This document shows positions 34,345 through 42,403 of a stretch of 47,952 nucleotides of DNA, piece by piece. The translations under genes and the position numbers were made by a program. Under the pieces are notes generated by a model. The model saw only the letters and a program-made list of their open reading frames with translations, did not search any database and had not been told where the DNA came from. Origin of the DNA: Flavobacteriaceae bacterium (lineage in GTDB: Bacteria; Bacteroidota; Bacteroidia; Flavobacteriales; Flavobacteriaceae); assembly GCA_002694465.1 (NCBI GenBank), contig NZMG01000008.1, positions 1-47,952 on the forward strand, given 5' to 3'. Positions within the stretch are counted from its first letter, which is position 1. Every line of letters starts with the position of its first letter.

Positions 34345-35454
34345 ATGGAAACTCCCATCCCCATGCGAAAGATTATCCACGTGGATATGGACGCCTTCTA
34401 TGCGTCTGTAGAACAATTGGACAATCCCGATTTAATGGGTAAGCCCATTGCTGTGGGAGGAAGTTCCAAAAGAGGGGTGGTAAGTGCGGCGAGTTATGAG
34501 GCCAGAAAATTTGGAGTTCGGAGCGCCATGAGTGGTGTTTTGGCAAGAAAACTTTGTGACGAGTTAATATTTGTGCGTCCCCGTTTTGAGCGTTATGCTG
34601 AAATTTCGAAAATAATACGCAAAATCTTTTTTGAATACACCGATTTAGTCGAACCCCTTTCCCTTGACGAGGCCTATCTCGATGTTACTGAAAACAAAAA
34701 AGGGAACCCAAGCGCTACCTTAATTGCCAAAGAAATTCGCCAAAAATTCAAGGAGAAAACGGGGTTAAATGCTTCGGCAGGGATATCTATTAACAAATTT
34801 GTGGCAAAAGTGGCAAGCGATATTAATAAGCCTAACGGACAAAAAACGGTTCCACCGGAAGAAGTCATTTCATTTTTAGAAACACTGGATATCAAGAAAT
34901 TTTATGGTGTGGGTAAAGTGATGAAAGAACGTATGTATCGTCATGGAATTTTTACGGGAAAGGATTTAAAAGAAAAATCCTTCGAATATCTTGAGGAGCA
35001 TTTTGGCAAAAGTGGCGCCTATTATTACAATATCGTACGTGGGATTCAGCATAGTAAAGTAAAACCAGAACACACACGTAAATCTCTGGCGGCAGAAAGA
35101 ACGTTTAATGAAAATATTTCTTCGGAAGTATTTATGCTCGAAAAATTAGAAAATATTGCAACCGAAGTAGCACGCCGACTTCAAAAAAGCAAGGTTGCTG
35201 GAAAAACCATCACACTTAAAATTAAGTATAGCGATTTTACGTTACAAACAAGAAGTAAAACGTTACCCCTTTATATTTCGAGCAAAGACCTTATTCTTGA
35301 GAATGTTAAAGATTTGTTATTTCAAGAAAAGATGAAAGATTCGGTACGCTTGTTGGGAATTAGCATGTCAAACCTCAATAACGAGGCAAAAAAAAAGGAG
35401 GCAAATCCTCCACCCGAACAAAGCATAGACGTACAACTTAAACTCGATTTCTAA
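34345..35454 (+). CDS. dinB: DNA polymerase IV (Y-family)
   Basis: The 369-residue translesion polymerase has the catalytic carboxylates in HVDMDAFYASVEQ (Asp14 and Asp16) and SLDEAYLD (Asp108, Glu109), the helix-hairpin-helix thumb (FYGVGKVMKERM) and the little-finger domain. The C-terminus QLKLDF resembles a beta-clamp-binding motif. It copies damaged DNA with low fidelity. The ATG at 34345 gives METPIPMRK; a second ATG at 34363 gives the commoner short N-terminus MRKIIHVDMDAF and is an equally reasonable start. Divergent from the CYTH gene. A GC-rich repeat begins at the stop codon. Confidence 0.95.
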   Translation: METPIPMRKIIHVDMDAFYASVEQLDNPDLMGKPIAVGGSSKRGVVSAASYEARKFGVRSAMSGVLARKLCDELIFVRPRFERYAEISKIIRKIFFEYTDLVEPLSLDEAYLDVTENKKGNPSATLIAKEIRQKFKEKTGLNASAGISINKFVAKVASDINKPNGQKTVPPEEVISFLETLDIKKFYGVGKVMKERMYRHGIFTGKDLKEKSFEYLEEHFGKSGAYYYNIVRGIQHSKVKPEHTRKSLAAERTFNENISSEVFMLEKLENIATEVARRLQKSKVAGKTITLKIKYSDFTLQTRSKTLPLYISSKDLILENVKDLLFQEKMKDSVRLLGISMSNLNNEAKKKEANPPPEQSIDVQLKLDF

Positions 35455-35492
35455 TCCCCCTCCGCCTTCGGCACCTCCCCCGAAAGGGGAGG
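35454..35492 (+). repeat. GC-rich interspersed hairpin repeat after dinB
   Basis: ATCCCCCTCCGCCTTCGGC followed by ACCTCCCCCGAAAGGGGAGG. The 7-bp stem CCTCCCC/GGGGAGG (35474-35492) has a CGAAA loop, and a second small hairpin is GCC-TTC-GGC. Similar in build to 21687-21722 and 27897-27930. It may double as a terminator for dinB but lacks a T run. Confidence 0.65.
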
Positions 35493-35551
35493 AAAAATCT
35501 AAAATCATTATGTAAAAAACTACTTTTTATTAACATTTAAATTTTACCATT

Positions 35552-36349
35552 ATGAAAAAAGTAGTTTTAATGATTGCCGCTGTTATAGTTACAGCCACCA
35601 CATTTTCTTGCAAAGAAAACACCGAACGTATTTCTTCAAATACAGAAACAGAAGTTTTAGATAATGCAACTTCTGAAGATCTTGCTCTTGCTACTACAAA
35701 CGACGTGAACACTGAATCGCAATATCGCTATGTAACCGCTCCCAGCGGATTAAGTTTACGAGAATACAACAATTTACAAAGTGAAAAATTGGCCAAAATG
35801 CCTTACGGGACCAAAGTGAAAGTTCTTTCGGAAGAAGGGAAATCCACGATGAATGTCTCTGGAATAAAAGGCGCTATGGACGAAGTAGAATTCAACCATA
35901 AAAAGGGGTTTGCCTTTAATGGATACCTCTCAAAATATTTTCCGCCAGAAAGAGATATCACCGTAAAAGGATATGCCAATGAACTTCAAAAACAGTTTCC
36001 AGAAGTAACATTTACTGAAACAGTCGAAGGCACCCCAAGTAAGCCCATTAATAAGGAAACGTTAATCCTTCCTAACACACCTTGGCATGAGGCCTTTGGA
36101 ACCGCACAGCGTTTATTCGATTTTCCAAGTGAATTTGAATTTCCGAACCCAAAAGGCAAGGATTCTGAAATTATCTTTGACGGAAAACCCAAAAAAGGAA
36201 TTTGGATAAGTCAGTTGGAAATTTCTAGAAAAGACAACGAGCTTCAAAAAATTGAATATGTGTATTCCTCACAAAAATTTAATAGTAAAGTCACTATCGA
36301 AATGGAAGGGGATGATATGAAAATAAGACGAACAGAGGAAATAAAATAA
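35552..36349 (+). CDS. SH3-domain lipoprotein
   Basis: The 265-residue protein has a lipoprotein signal (ends TTFSC, Cys20; KEN follows), an SH3-like domain (about 55-135: TAPSGLSLREYNNLQSEKL, MPYGTKVKVLSEEG) and a C-terminal domain (about 140-265) that I do not recognise but that looks like a substrate- or partner-binding beta domain (FDFPSEFEFPNPKGKDSE, EYVYSSQKFNSKVTIEMEG). SH3b-type domains often bind peptidoglycan. The start follows the dinB repeat by 59 bases. The 3' end faces the XRE regulator gene across 29 bases. Function unknown. Confidence 0.8.
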   Translation: MKKVVLMIAAVIVTATTFSCKENTERISSNTETEVLDNATSEDLALATTNDVNTESQYRYVTAPSGLSLREYNNLQSEKLAKMPYGTKVKVLSEEGKSTMNVSGIKGAMDEVEFNHKKGFAFNGYLSKYFPPERDITVKGYANELQKQFPEVTFTETVEGTPSKPINKETLILPNTPWHEAFGTAQRLFDFPSEFEFPNPKGKDSEIIFDGKPKKGIWISQLEISRKDNELQKIEYVYSSQKFNSKVTIEMEGDDMKIRRTEEIK

Positions 36350-36378
36350 AAAAAATTGAGGGTTCAGAGGATTATTTT

Positions 36379-36627
36379 TTACTCTGAATCCTCTTCATCT
36401 TTAGAGAAAAACTCAATAATATCAATTTGTAGCGCATTGGAAATCTTTAATAATGTTGTAATTGTAATATTCCTTTTCCCCGCCTCAATGTTATTATAAC
36501 TGCTTTTATCAAAATTACATCGATAGGCTACTTCATTTTGTCTTAATTCTTTGGAAAGACGTAAGGCTTTAATTCTCTTGCCTAACTTCTCAATAAATTC
36601 TTTTTCTTTTTTTTCCTCGGGTAGCAC
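36379..36627 (-). CDS. XRE-family helix-turn-helix regulator
   Basis: An 82-residue single-domain DNA-binding protein of the Cro/C1 type: LGKRIKALRLSKELRQNEVA, FDKSSYNNIEAGKRNITITT and LLKISNALQIDIIEFF cover the five-helix HTH_3 fold. The start is GTG at 36625-36627; no in-frame ATG lies upstream. It is divergent from the metzincin protease gene, with a 107-base shared intergenic region that holds a 7-bp inverted repeat (36656-36681), a natural place for an operator. It may regulate itself and the protease. A possible stem (TTCAGAG/CTCTGAA, 36363-36388) at its 3' end could help end transcription. Confidence 0.9.
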   Translation of the reverse strand: MLPEEKKEKEFIEKLGKRIKALRLSKELRQNEVAYRCNFDKSSYNNIEAGKRNITITTLLKISNALQIDIIEFFSKDEEDSE

Positions 36628-36655
36628 ATGGCTATATTCCCAAATCTTAAATCAA

Positions 36656-36681
36656 AAAAGTTATAATATATTTCAACTTTT
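36656..36681. promoter_or_regulatory. Candidate operator between XRE regulator and protease genes
   Basis: AAAAGTT (36656-36662) and AACTTTT (36675-36681) form a 7-bp inverted repeat with a 12-base AT spacer in the divergent intergenic region. AT-rich, so chance is possible. Confidence 0.35.
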
Positions 36682-36734
36682 AAAAAATTTTTAGATACTT
36701 TAGAGACATATAATAATCATAAAAACAAATCATT

Positions 36735-38183
36735 ATGAAAACAATTATTTCCATGAGGAGGGAAATAATGCATTCTTTCTTCTTCCTTTTTTGTATTTTT
36801 ATGGGAAACGTAACACCTATGTTTGCCCAAAATTTTAACGAGTGCGGCACTAGCGATGTCCCTAACCATATTGCCAACGGAGGTTATACACAAACCGTAG
36901 ATCCTGGTGCAGTAACTTCAAGTGAACCTAAGGTCTATAACGTCTATTTTTGGGGTGTTAATGATGATGATGGAAATAACCCAACCCCATTAACCGAGGA
37001 AATAGTTCTAACTGCTACCGCAAACTTAAATCTTGCATTTAATAAATTAAAAGTATTTTTTAAATACAGAGGCTTCGAGCATTTTAATAGTAGCGTTCAT
37101 GATACCGTATCCTCGGGAAGTAGCCTCTATACTTATGCAGCCGCTAATGGATATAAAAAAACCGATGCCTTTAATATCTATGTTCCTCAACACATGACCT
37201 CTTATTCTGGGGTAGCCGTAAAAAATAAAACCACCTCTGTGGTACGGTTTGAGGCCTTACTTAAGCCTATTACTGTACACGAAGTAGGACACAATTTAAA
37301 TCTAGAACACACCTTTAGAAATTATAATAGTTCTTCTAGCTGTGAAAGAGTAACTAGAGACCTTAATGATCAATACTACAATGCTGATGAAGCTGGCGAT
37401 TTTGTGATAGACACCCCTGCACAGGACCCAATGTGGGGAGATGTAGATCCTAATACTTGCTTTTATACGGGCAATGGTGAAGATTGTGGAGATCCACCCA
37501 CAAATGACCCACCAGATCCATACCAGATTTTGCCTGATGATGTTAGCAATTTTATGGGCTATGGAGGCTTACGCCTTTGTGGTTCAAAATTTACTTGGGG
37601 ACAGATGCAACGTATGCGTGCGGCAATATCTAATGATGTTTACGGCGAATTTGCTGCTGCGGAAACTACTATTGCAGCGCTATATGAACCCTATAGGGGG
37701 AGTTATCCTGAATATTACCCACATCCCTTGCCTTGGGAATATCCTTTGTTCCAACCAGGTTTTGACTATGATTTTGTAGAATGTGACTGTGAGTGCCCAC
37801 AACCTGTTGAATGGGATAACACCAATTTTAACTATACAACTACTAGTGTACTAAGTTTCTCCAGATATGAAACCAACTATGCTAGTATCATCCATCCTAA
37901 TCATACTGCAATAAAATTAGGGCAATTACCCAACCACGTATTAGTGGGGCAAAAAATACGCCGTTGTTACGATAACTGGAACAGTCCACCCATTATTGGT
38001 GGGGATGTAGTTAAGTTTAATGATAATATATTTAATAATAATGTAACGATAACCCCACAAGATTCCACTCAAATAAATAATCCAAATTTGGTGAATGAAT
38101 TAGAACCTGGTCTATACAATATTATTAAAACAGATGTTAACGGTAACAACCAAGAAACGGTGATCCTTAAAGAAAACAATTAA
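36735..38183 (+). CDS. Secreted metzincin metalloprotease (M43/pappalysin-like)
   Basis: The 482-residue protein has a signal peptide (hydrophobic core about 13-30, ending MFAQ) and a zinc protease domain with HEVGHNLNLEH at 182-192 (ligands His182, His186, His192; catalytic Glu183) and a later Met-turn candidate (SNFMGYGG). This matches metzincins of the M43 cytophagalysin type, except that the Gly of HExxHxxGxxH is Asn189 here. The C-terminal part has a small Cys motif (CDCEC) and ends in a strand resembling a reduced sorting domain (PGLYNIIKTDVNG). Expected to act outside the cell. Divergent from a small XRE gene; the FG-GAP protein gene follows 47 bases on. Several ATGs near the start make the exact N-terminus uncertain. 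Confidence 0.83.
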   Translation: MKTIISMRREIMHSFFFLFCIFMGNVTPMFAQNFNECGTSDVPNHIANGGYTQTVDPGAVTSSEPKVYNVYFWGVNDDDGNNPTPLTEEIVLTATANLNLAFNKLKVFFKYRGFEHFNSSVHDTVSSGSSLYTYAAANGYKKTDAFNIYVPQHMTSYSGVAVKNKTTSVVRFEALLKPITVHEVGHNLNLEHTFRNYNSSSSCERVTRDLNDQYYNADEAGDFVIDTPAQDPMWGDVDPNTCFYTGNGEDCGDPPTNDPPDPYQILPDDVSNFMGYGGLRLCGSKFTWGQMQRMRAAISNDVYGEFAAAETTIAALYEPYRGSYPEYYPHPLPWEYPLFQPGFDYDFVECDCECPQPVEWDNTNFNYTTTSVLSFSRYETNYASIIHPNHTAIKLGQLPNHVLVGQKIRRCYDNWNSPPIIGGDVVKFNDNIFNNNVTITPQDSTQINNPNLVNELEPGLYNIIKTDVNGNNQETVILKENN

Positions 38184-38230
38184 AACAAACTAGGCTTTTT
38201 AACAACACCCCAGTACTTATTGCACTGTTC

Positions 38231-39595
38231 ATGAAATTATTTTTGTCCTTTTTTTTAATAGTATTTGCAGAACCAATAGTTATTTGCCAGACCTTTGGCT
38301 CTAAGCAGATCATTAATCCAGATCAATCAGGCATTAGAATGATCCGTACGGCAGATTTTGATAATGATGAAGATATGGATGTGGTGGTTGCCGCTTTCGA
38401 TTTTATTACTTGGTACCGTAACGACGGCAATGGCAATTTTAGTGCTCCAATTGTTATACAAGAAGGGATGGGGCAAAGTTTTAGTTTAGCCCCAGCAGAT
38501 ATTAACGGAGATAATGCAATTGATTTAGTCGTAAGTTACTTCGATGATGGAATTGTAGGTTGGTATCGAAATCTAGGGAGTGGTAATTTTGCGAGTATGC
38601 AATTAATTAATTCGGGGCCAATAGGTGTAAATAATGGTGTAGTTGCTGCAGACTTGGATGGTGACAGTGATAATGATATAGTCCTTGGGATTGGTAATGG
38701 TAGTGGTTTGTATTGGTATGAAAATACAGATGGTAATGGTTCTTCTTGGGAGGAGCATATTATAGATTTAGGAATTGCTGAGGCGCGCATACAAGATGTA
38801 GGTGATATTGATGGCGATGGTGATATTGACATATTAACCAACGGTAGCAATGGAGGTACTCGTATTTCTTGGTATGAAAATACTGATGGTATGGGCACTT
38901 TTGGCAATCAAACAGCGATTGATGTTACAGGGGCTTACGAAATTGCAGTTTATTTGGTAGATATGGATGGAGATGACGATTTAGACACAGTATCCTCTAA
39001 AGGTGATTTAGTGGTTTGGCGAGAAAATCTAGATGGTCTTGGGAATTTTGGTCCCACACAAATTATTAGTAGTGAAGTGTTGTTAACCTACGATGTGTTC
39101 TATGGAGATATAAATCACGATAGTTTTATTGATGTACTTTCTGCCTCTACCAATGATAACAAGGTAGCGTGGTATAAGAGCATTGATGGAATGGGTAGCT
39201 TTGAACCGCAAGAAATCATTGACCCTAATCTTCCTAAACCAAGAACAATTACTGCAGCAGATTTAGACGGAGATACTGATTTAGATGTACTTTCTGCATC
39301 TCTTATTGTTGGTGTTTACGAGTTAGTTTGGTATGAAAACTTAACCATACTTAACACACAAGATATTAGTTTGCCTAACATAAAAGTTTATCCTAATCCA
39401 GCAAATGAGGTACTAAATATAGAATGTACAATAACTATAGAAAGAGTGACAATTTATAACATTTGGGGTATGAGATTAAAAGAAACAATAACAGGTTTTA
39501 ATGAAATATCATTGGCAGGATTGCCTAGTGGTTTGTTATTTGTGGAGGTAGAAACCAACATTGGTAAAACAGTACAAAAAATTATAAAAAAGTAA
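38231..39595 (+). CDS. FG-GAP/VCBS repeat protein with type IX sorting domain
   Basis: The 454-residue secreted protein has a signal peptide (ends VICQ), seven calcium-loop repeats of the FG-GAP/VCBS kind (ADFDNDEDMD, ADINGDNAID, ADLDGDSDND, GDIDGDGDID, VDMDGDDDLD, GDINHDSFID, ADLDGDTDLD), which together would form a seven-bladed propeller, and a C-terminal T9SS type A domain (about 380-454: KVYPNPANEVLNI, IYNIWGM, LPSGLLFVEVET). Probably surface-bound and adhesive or ligand-binding. The sixth loop is degenerate (NHDSF). It follows the protease gene on the same strand and ends in a strong bidirectional terminator. Confidence 0.9.
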   Translation: MKLFLSFFLIVFAEPIVICQTFGSKQIINPDQSGIRMIRTADFDNDEDMDVVVAAFDFITWYRNDGNGNFSAPIVIQEGMGQSFSLAPADINGDNAIDLVVSYFDDGIVGWYRNLGSGNFASMQLINSGPIGVNNGVVAADLDGDSDNDIVLGIGNGSGLYWYENTDGNGSSWEEHIIDLGIAEARIQDVGDIDGDGDIDILTNGSNGGTRISWYENTDGMGTFGNQTAIDVTGAYEIAVYLVDMDGDDDLDTVSSKGDLVVWRENLDGLGNFGPTQIISSEVLLTYDVFYGDINHDSFIDVLSASTNDNKVAWYKSIDGMGSFEPQEIIDPNLPKPRTITAADLDGDTDLDVLSASLIVGVYELVWYENLTILNTQDISLPNIKVYPNPANEVLNIECTITIERVTIYNIWGMRLKETITGFNEISLAGLPSGLLFVEVETNIGKTVQKIIKK

Positions 39596-39624
39596 AAAAA
39601 GGCGAGCAATGCTCGCCTTTTTTT
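39594..39624. terminator. Bidirectional rho-independent terminator at the pyk stop codon
   Basis: A7 + GGCGAGC, loop AAT, GCTCGCC + T7 gives a 14-bp stem that serves the FG-GAP gene (plus) and pyk (minus). The T7 end overlaps the pyk stop codon (39623-39625). Confidence 0.93.
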
Positions 39625-41050
39625 ATGCTTGTGAAACCCGTAAGGTATTCACCATTCCTTTATCTACAATAGGCATAGCAGCAAGATTAATAAGGTAATC
39701 GCCTTTTTCAACAAAGCCTTTTTCAAAAGCAATTCTATTAACATCATCTACCGTTTCATCGGTACTTACATACTTATCGTAATAAAATGCTTTTACCCCC
39801 CACAATAAATTTAAGCGAGAAAGAATACGCTGGTTTGAGGTAAACACTAAAATATGTGCATTGGGACGCCAAGCAGAAATTTGAAATGCGGTATACCCAC
39901 TATTTGTGAGTGTACAAATGGCTTTCGCTTGAATTTCACCCGCCATTTTTGCGGCGTGATAACAAACCGATTTTGTGATGTATCTATTGGTCCTAACGTG
40001 AGGAGGTGTTTGAGGCACTGTAATTAATTCAGAATTTTCAACCGTTCTACAAATCTCTGCCATTTTCTGAATTACTTCAACTGGATATTTTCCTACCGAT
40101 GTTTCCCCAGAAAGCATGACTGCATCGGCTCCGTCCATGACACTATTGGCAACGTCATTAACTTCGGCTCGTGTTGGAGTAAGTGACGTAATCATAGTCT
40201 CCATCATTTGAGTAGCAATAATGACGGGTATTCTAGCGCGTTTTGCTGTTAATACCAAATGTTTTTGAATTAGGGGTACATCTGCAGCTGGAACTTCTAC
40301 GCCTAAATCTCCTCTCGCAACCATTAATCCATCACAATACGGAATGATTTTATCTATATTTTCAACAGCTTCAGGTTTTTCGATCTTGGCAATAATAGGA
40401 ATTTTATGCTCGCTATGTGCTTCAATTAAAGCTTGTAATTCCTTTAAGTCCTCGGCGTGTCTCACGAAAGAAAGGGCAAACCAATCAACATCTTGGGAAA
40501 TGGCAAAAATGGCATCCTCTTTATCTTTCGCCGTTAATGCTGGTAACGAAATTTTTGTATTAGGTAGATTGACACCCTTCTTAGAACGCAGTGGACCGCC
40601 TTGAATTACTTTGGAAGTAACACTATCTTTCCCGTTTGTCTTTAAAACTTCAAAAATAAGTTTACCATCATCCAAAAGAATGCGCTCTCCGACCTTTACA
40701 TCGGCAGGAAAGCTATCGTAGTTCATATACACCTTCTTTTTGGTGCCTTCAAACTCTTCCCCTGTACAAAATTCTATTTGATCACCAGGATTAACGACAA
40801 CTTCTTCTTTCATCAATCCTACACGAAGCTTAGGCCCTTGTAAATCGGCTAAAATTGCGGTACTAATACCTAGCTCTTCTCCCAACTCACGAATCATTTT
40901 TATTCGCTTTTTTACATCGTTATAATCGGCATGAGAAAAATTGATTCTAAAGACATTTGCCCCTGCTTCAATCATAGCTTTTAATGTCTTTTTATCATTT
41001 GTAGCAGGCCCAAGGGTTGCTACTATTTTCGTCTTCTTTTGAGTTGGCAT
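39623..41050 (-). CDS. pyk: Pyruvate kinase
   Basis: The 475-residue glycolytic enzyme converts phosphoenolpyruvate and ADP to pyruvate and ATP in the cytoplasm. It begins with the family motif KIVATLGPA, has substrate residues in FRINFSHA, the active-site region IPIIAKIEKPEA, MVARGDLGVE, and the ADP-binding/alpha-beta domain, plus a C-terminal allosteric-type domain. The length is normal. The ATG at 41050 shares a base with the TAA of the upstream IPExxxVDY gene (TAATG), so translation is probably coupled. The terminator stem overlaps its stop codon. Confidence 0.97.
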   Translation of the reverse strand: MPTQKKTKIVATLGPATNDKKTLKAMIEAGANVFRINFSHADYNDVKKRIKMIRELGEELGISTAILADLQGPKLRVGLMKEEVVVNPGDQIEFCTGEEFEGTKKKVYMNYDSFPADVKVGERILLDDGKLIFEVLKTNGKDSVTSKVIQGGPLRSKKGVNLPNTKISLPALTAKDKEDAIFAISQDVDWFALSFVRHAEDLKELQALIEAHSEHKIPIIAKIEKPEAVENIDKIIPYCDGLMVARGDLGVEVPAADVPLIQKHLVLTAKRARIPVIIATQMMETMITSLTPTRAEVNDVANSVMDGADAVMLSGETSVGKYPVEVIQKMAEICRTVENSELITVPQTPPHVRTNRYITKSVCYHAAKMAGEIQAKAICTLTNSGYTAFQISAWRPNAHILVFTSNQRILSRLNLLWGVKAFYYDKYVSTDETVDDVNRIAFEKGFVEKGDYLINLAAMPIVDKGMVNTLRVSQA

Positions 41051-41541
41051 TAGTTAAATATTAAATTATTATGAGATTTTATATTTTGATTTTCAACAAC
41101 ATATGCTGAAATAACTTCGTTTATTTCATTTAATTGAGCAATGGTTTTCCGAAGGGGAAACTTCTCAATATCCGATTCTATTTTTAAAAAGAAATCAACT
41201 TTTTTAAATTCAGGAAGTAAGTGGCTTATCTTCATTTTTTCAGAATTTTCATCTTCAAATAAACTTCCTACTGTGTGAATTTTTTCAAAAGTTAATTTAC
41301 ACTTATTTTCTACTAAATAAAATTTTGTGTACTGTTGTTCACTTTCATATTCAAAAAGAGAAAATGTAGAGACCACTTCATCAAGTATAAGTTCTATGTC
41401 ATTTTTCTTTCGCTGAAGTCGCATAGATAGGTGTTTATTAATCATAAACGCCATTTTATACGCTTCTTCACTGCAGTGTATTGCAACAAGGATAAAGTCC
41501 TCTTCGCCGTCATCGTCTAGATGCAATTTGTAATGGGTCAT
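41050..41541 (-). CDS. IPExxxVDY family protein
   Basis: The 163-residue protein carries the motif that names the family, here LLPEFKKVDFFLKIE, a variant of IPExxxVDYFL. The rest is mixed alpha/beta (MTHYKLHLDDDGEEDFILVA at the N-terminus). The family is limited to Bacteroidota and is found, as here, between rnc and pyk. The function is unknown; conservation of place suggests a link to RNA or metabolic housekeeping, but that is weak. The start is 110 bases after the rnc stop, so a separate promoter is possible, though I saw no good TAnnTTTG element. Confidence 0.88.
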   Translation of the reverse strand: MTHYKLHLDDDGEEDFILVAIHCSEEAYKMAFMINKHLSMRLQRKKNDIELILDEVVSTFSLFEYESEQQYTKFYLVENKCKLTFEKIHTVGSLFEDENSEKMKISHLLPEFKKVDFFLKIESDIEKFPLRKTIAQLNEINEVISAYVVENQNIKSHNNLIFN

Positions 41542-41651
41542 ACATCTAATTTTGAATAAAAATAGGAATAGTTTTGTTCAACTAACAATCCTTAACCAAA
41601 AATTAAAGGAAATATAACCGAAAACGTTGGGGATAAGGAATAGTCAAGACC

Positions 41652-42395
41652 TTATTCTGCTTGAAACTGCATTTGCTTTTGAAGCTTATAAAAAGCCCTT
41701 TTGGCTGCGCGTTCTTCGGCTTTTTTCTTTGAAGTGCCTCTTGCTTTTGCCACGGTATCTTGCTCGAGTTGAAGCTTAACCGCAAAGTGCTTTAAAGGAT
41801 CATTACCCGTATCCTCGTAGACATTAAACTTAAAACTTTTCTTGTTTTTTTGACACCATTCAATGAAAAGGCTTTTATAGCTAATAACCTTACCTTCTAG
41901 CTTTTCGATGTCCACATAAGGTTTAATCACCCTTCTTTGAATAAATTTTTCAACATATTTGAAGCCTTTATCTAGGTAAATGGCGCCAACAAGAGCTTCA
42001 AAAACATTCCCGTGAATGTTCTCTCCAAAATGTTGCATAGATACCGAAGTTTTCACTAAGTCTATAAGCTTTAAATCACGCCCAAGTTCATTTAAATGTT
42101 CTCTACTTACCACTTTGGAGCGCATTTTGGTTAAATACCCTTCGTTTCCGTTAGGAACTTTTTTAAAAAGGTGTGCTGCAATTACGGAACCTAGCATGGC
42201 ATCTCCTAAAAATTCCAAACGTTCATAATTTTCAGGTTTTCCATCATTCTTTGTAGAATTCATGGAACGGTGGGTAAAGGCTTCTTGGTAAATGGAAATA
42301 TCTTGAGGTTTAAACCCAATAATTTTTTTTATGGTAATATAAAATTCTCCATCCGTTGAAGAACGAGAGGAAAATATATTCTTTAAAGAAGCCAT
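41652..42395 (-). CDS. rnc: Ribonuclease III
   Basis: The 247-residue double-stranded-RNA endonuclease cleaves rRNA precursors and structured mRNAs. The catalytic signature is present (ERLEFLGDA, 58-66), followed by the second metal-binding segment (FEALVGAIYLDKG) and a C-terminal dsRNA-binding domain (about 170-240, with RGTSKKKAEERAAKRAFYKL). An N-terminal extension of about 20 residues is usual in this phylum. It lies 8 bases after fabF and forms one operon with acpP and fabF, a common bacterial arrangement. Confidence 0.97.
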   Translation of the reverse strand: MASLKNIFSSRSSTDGEFYITIKKIIGFKPQDISIYQEAFTHRSMNSTKNDGKPENYERLEFLGDAMLGSVIAAHLFKKVPNGNEGYLTKMRSKVVSREHLNELGRDLKLIDLVKTSVSMQHFGENIHGNVFEALVGAIYLDKGFKYVEKFIQRRVIKPYVDIEKLEGKVISYKSLFIEWCQKNKKSFKFNVYEDTGNDPLKHFAVKLQLEQDTVAKARGTSKKKAEERAAKRAFYKLQKQMQFQAE

Positions 42396-42403
42396 AAAAA
42401 AAC

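Noticed and set aside
36363..36388. TTCAGAG / CTCTGAA stem at the 3' end of the XRE gene
   Set aside because: It could be a terminator for the minus-strand gene, but the T run is several bases away and the stem is short; mentioned only as possible.
38536..38907. 123-residue Ser/Pro-rich minus-strand frame
   Set aside because: Shadow of the calcium-loop repeats of the FG-GAP gene.
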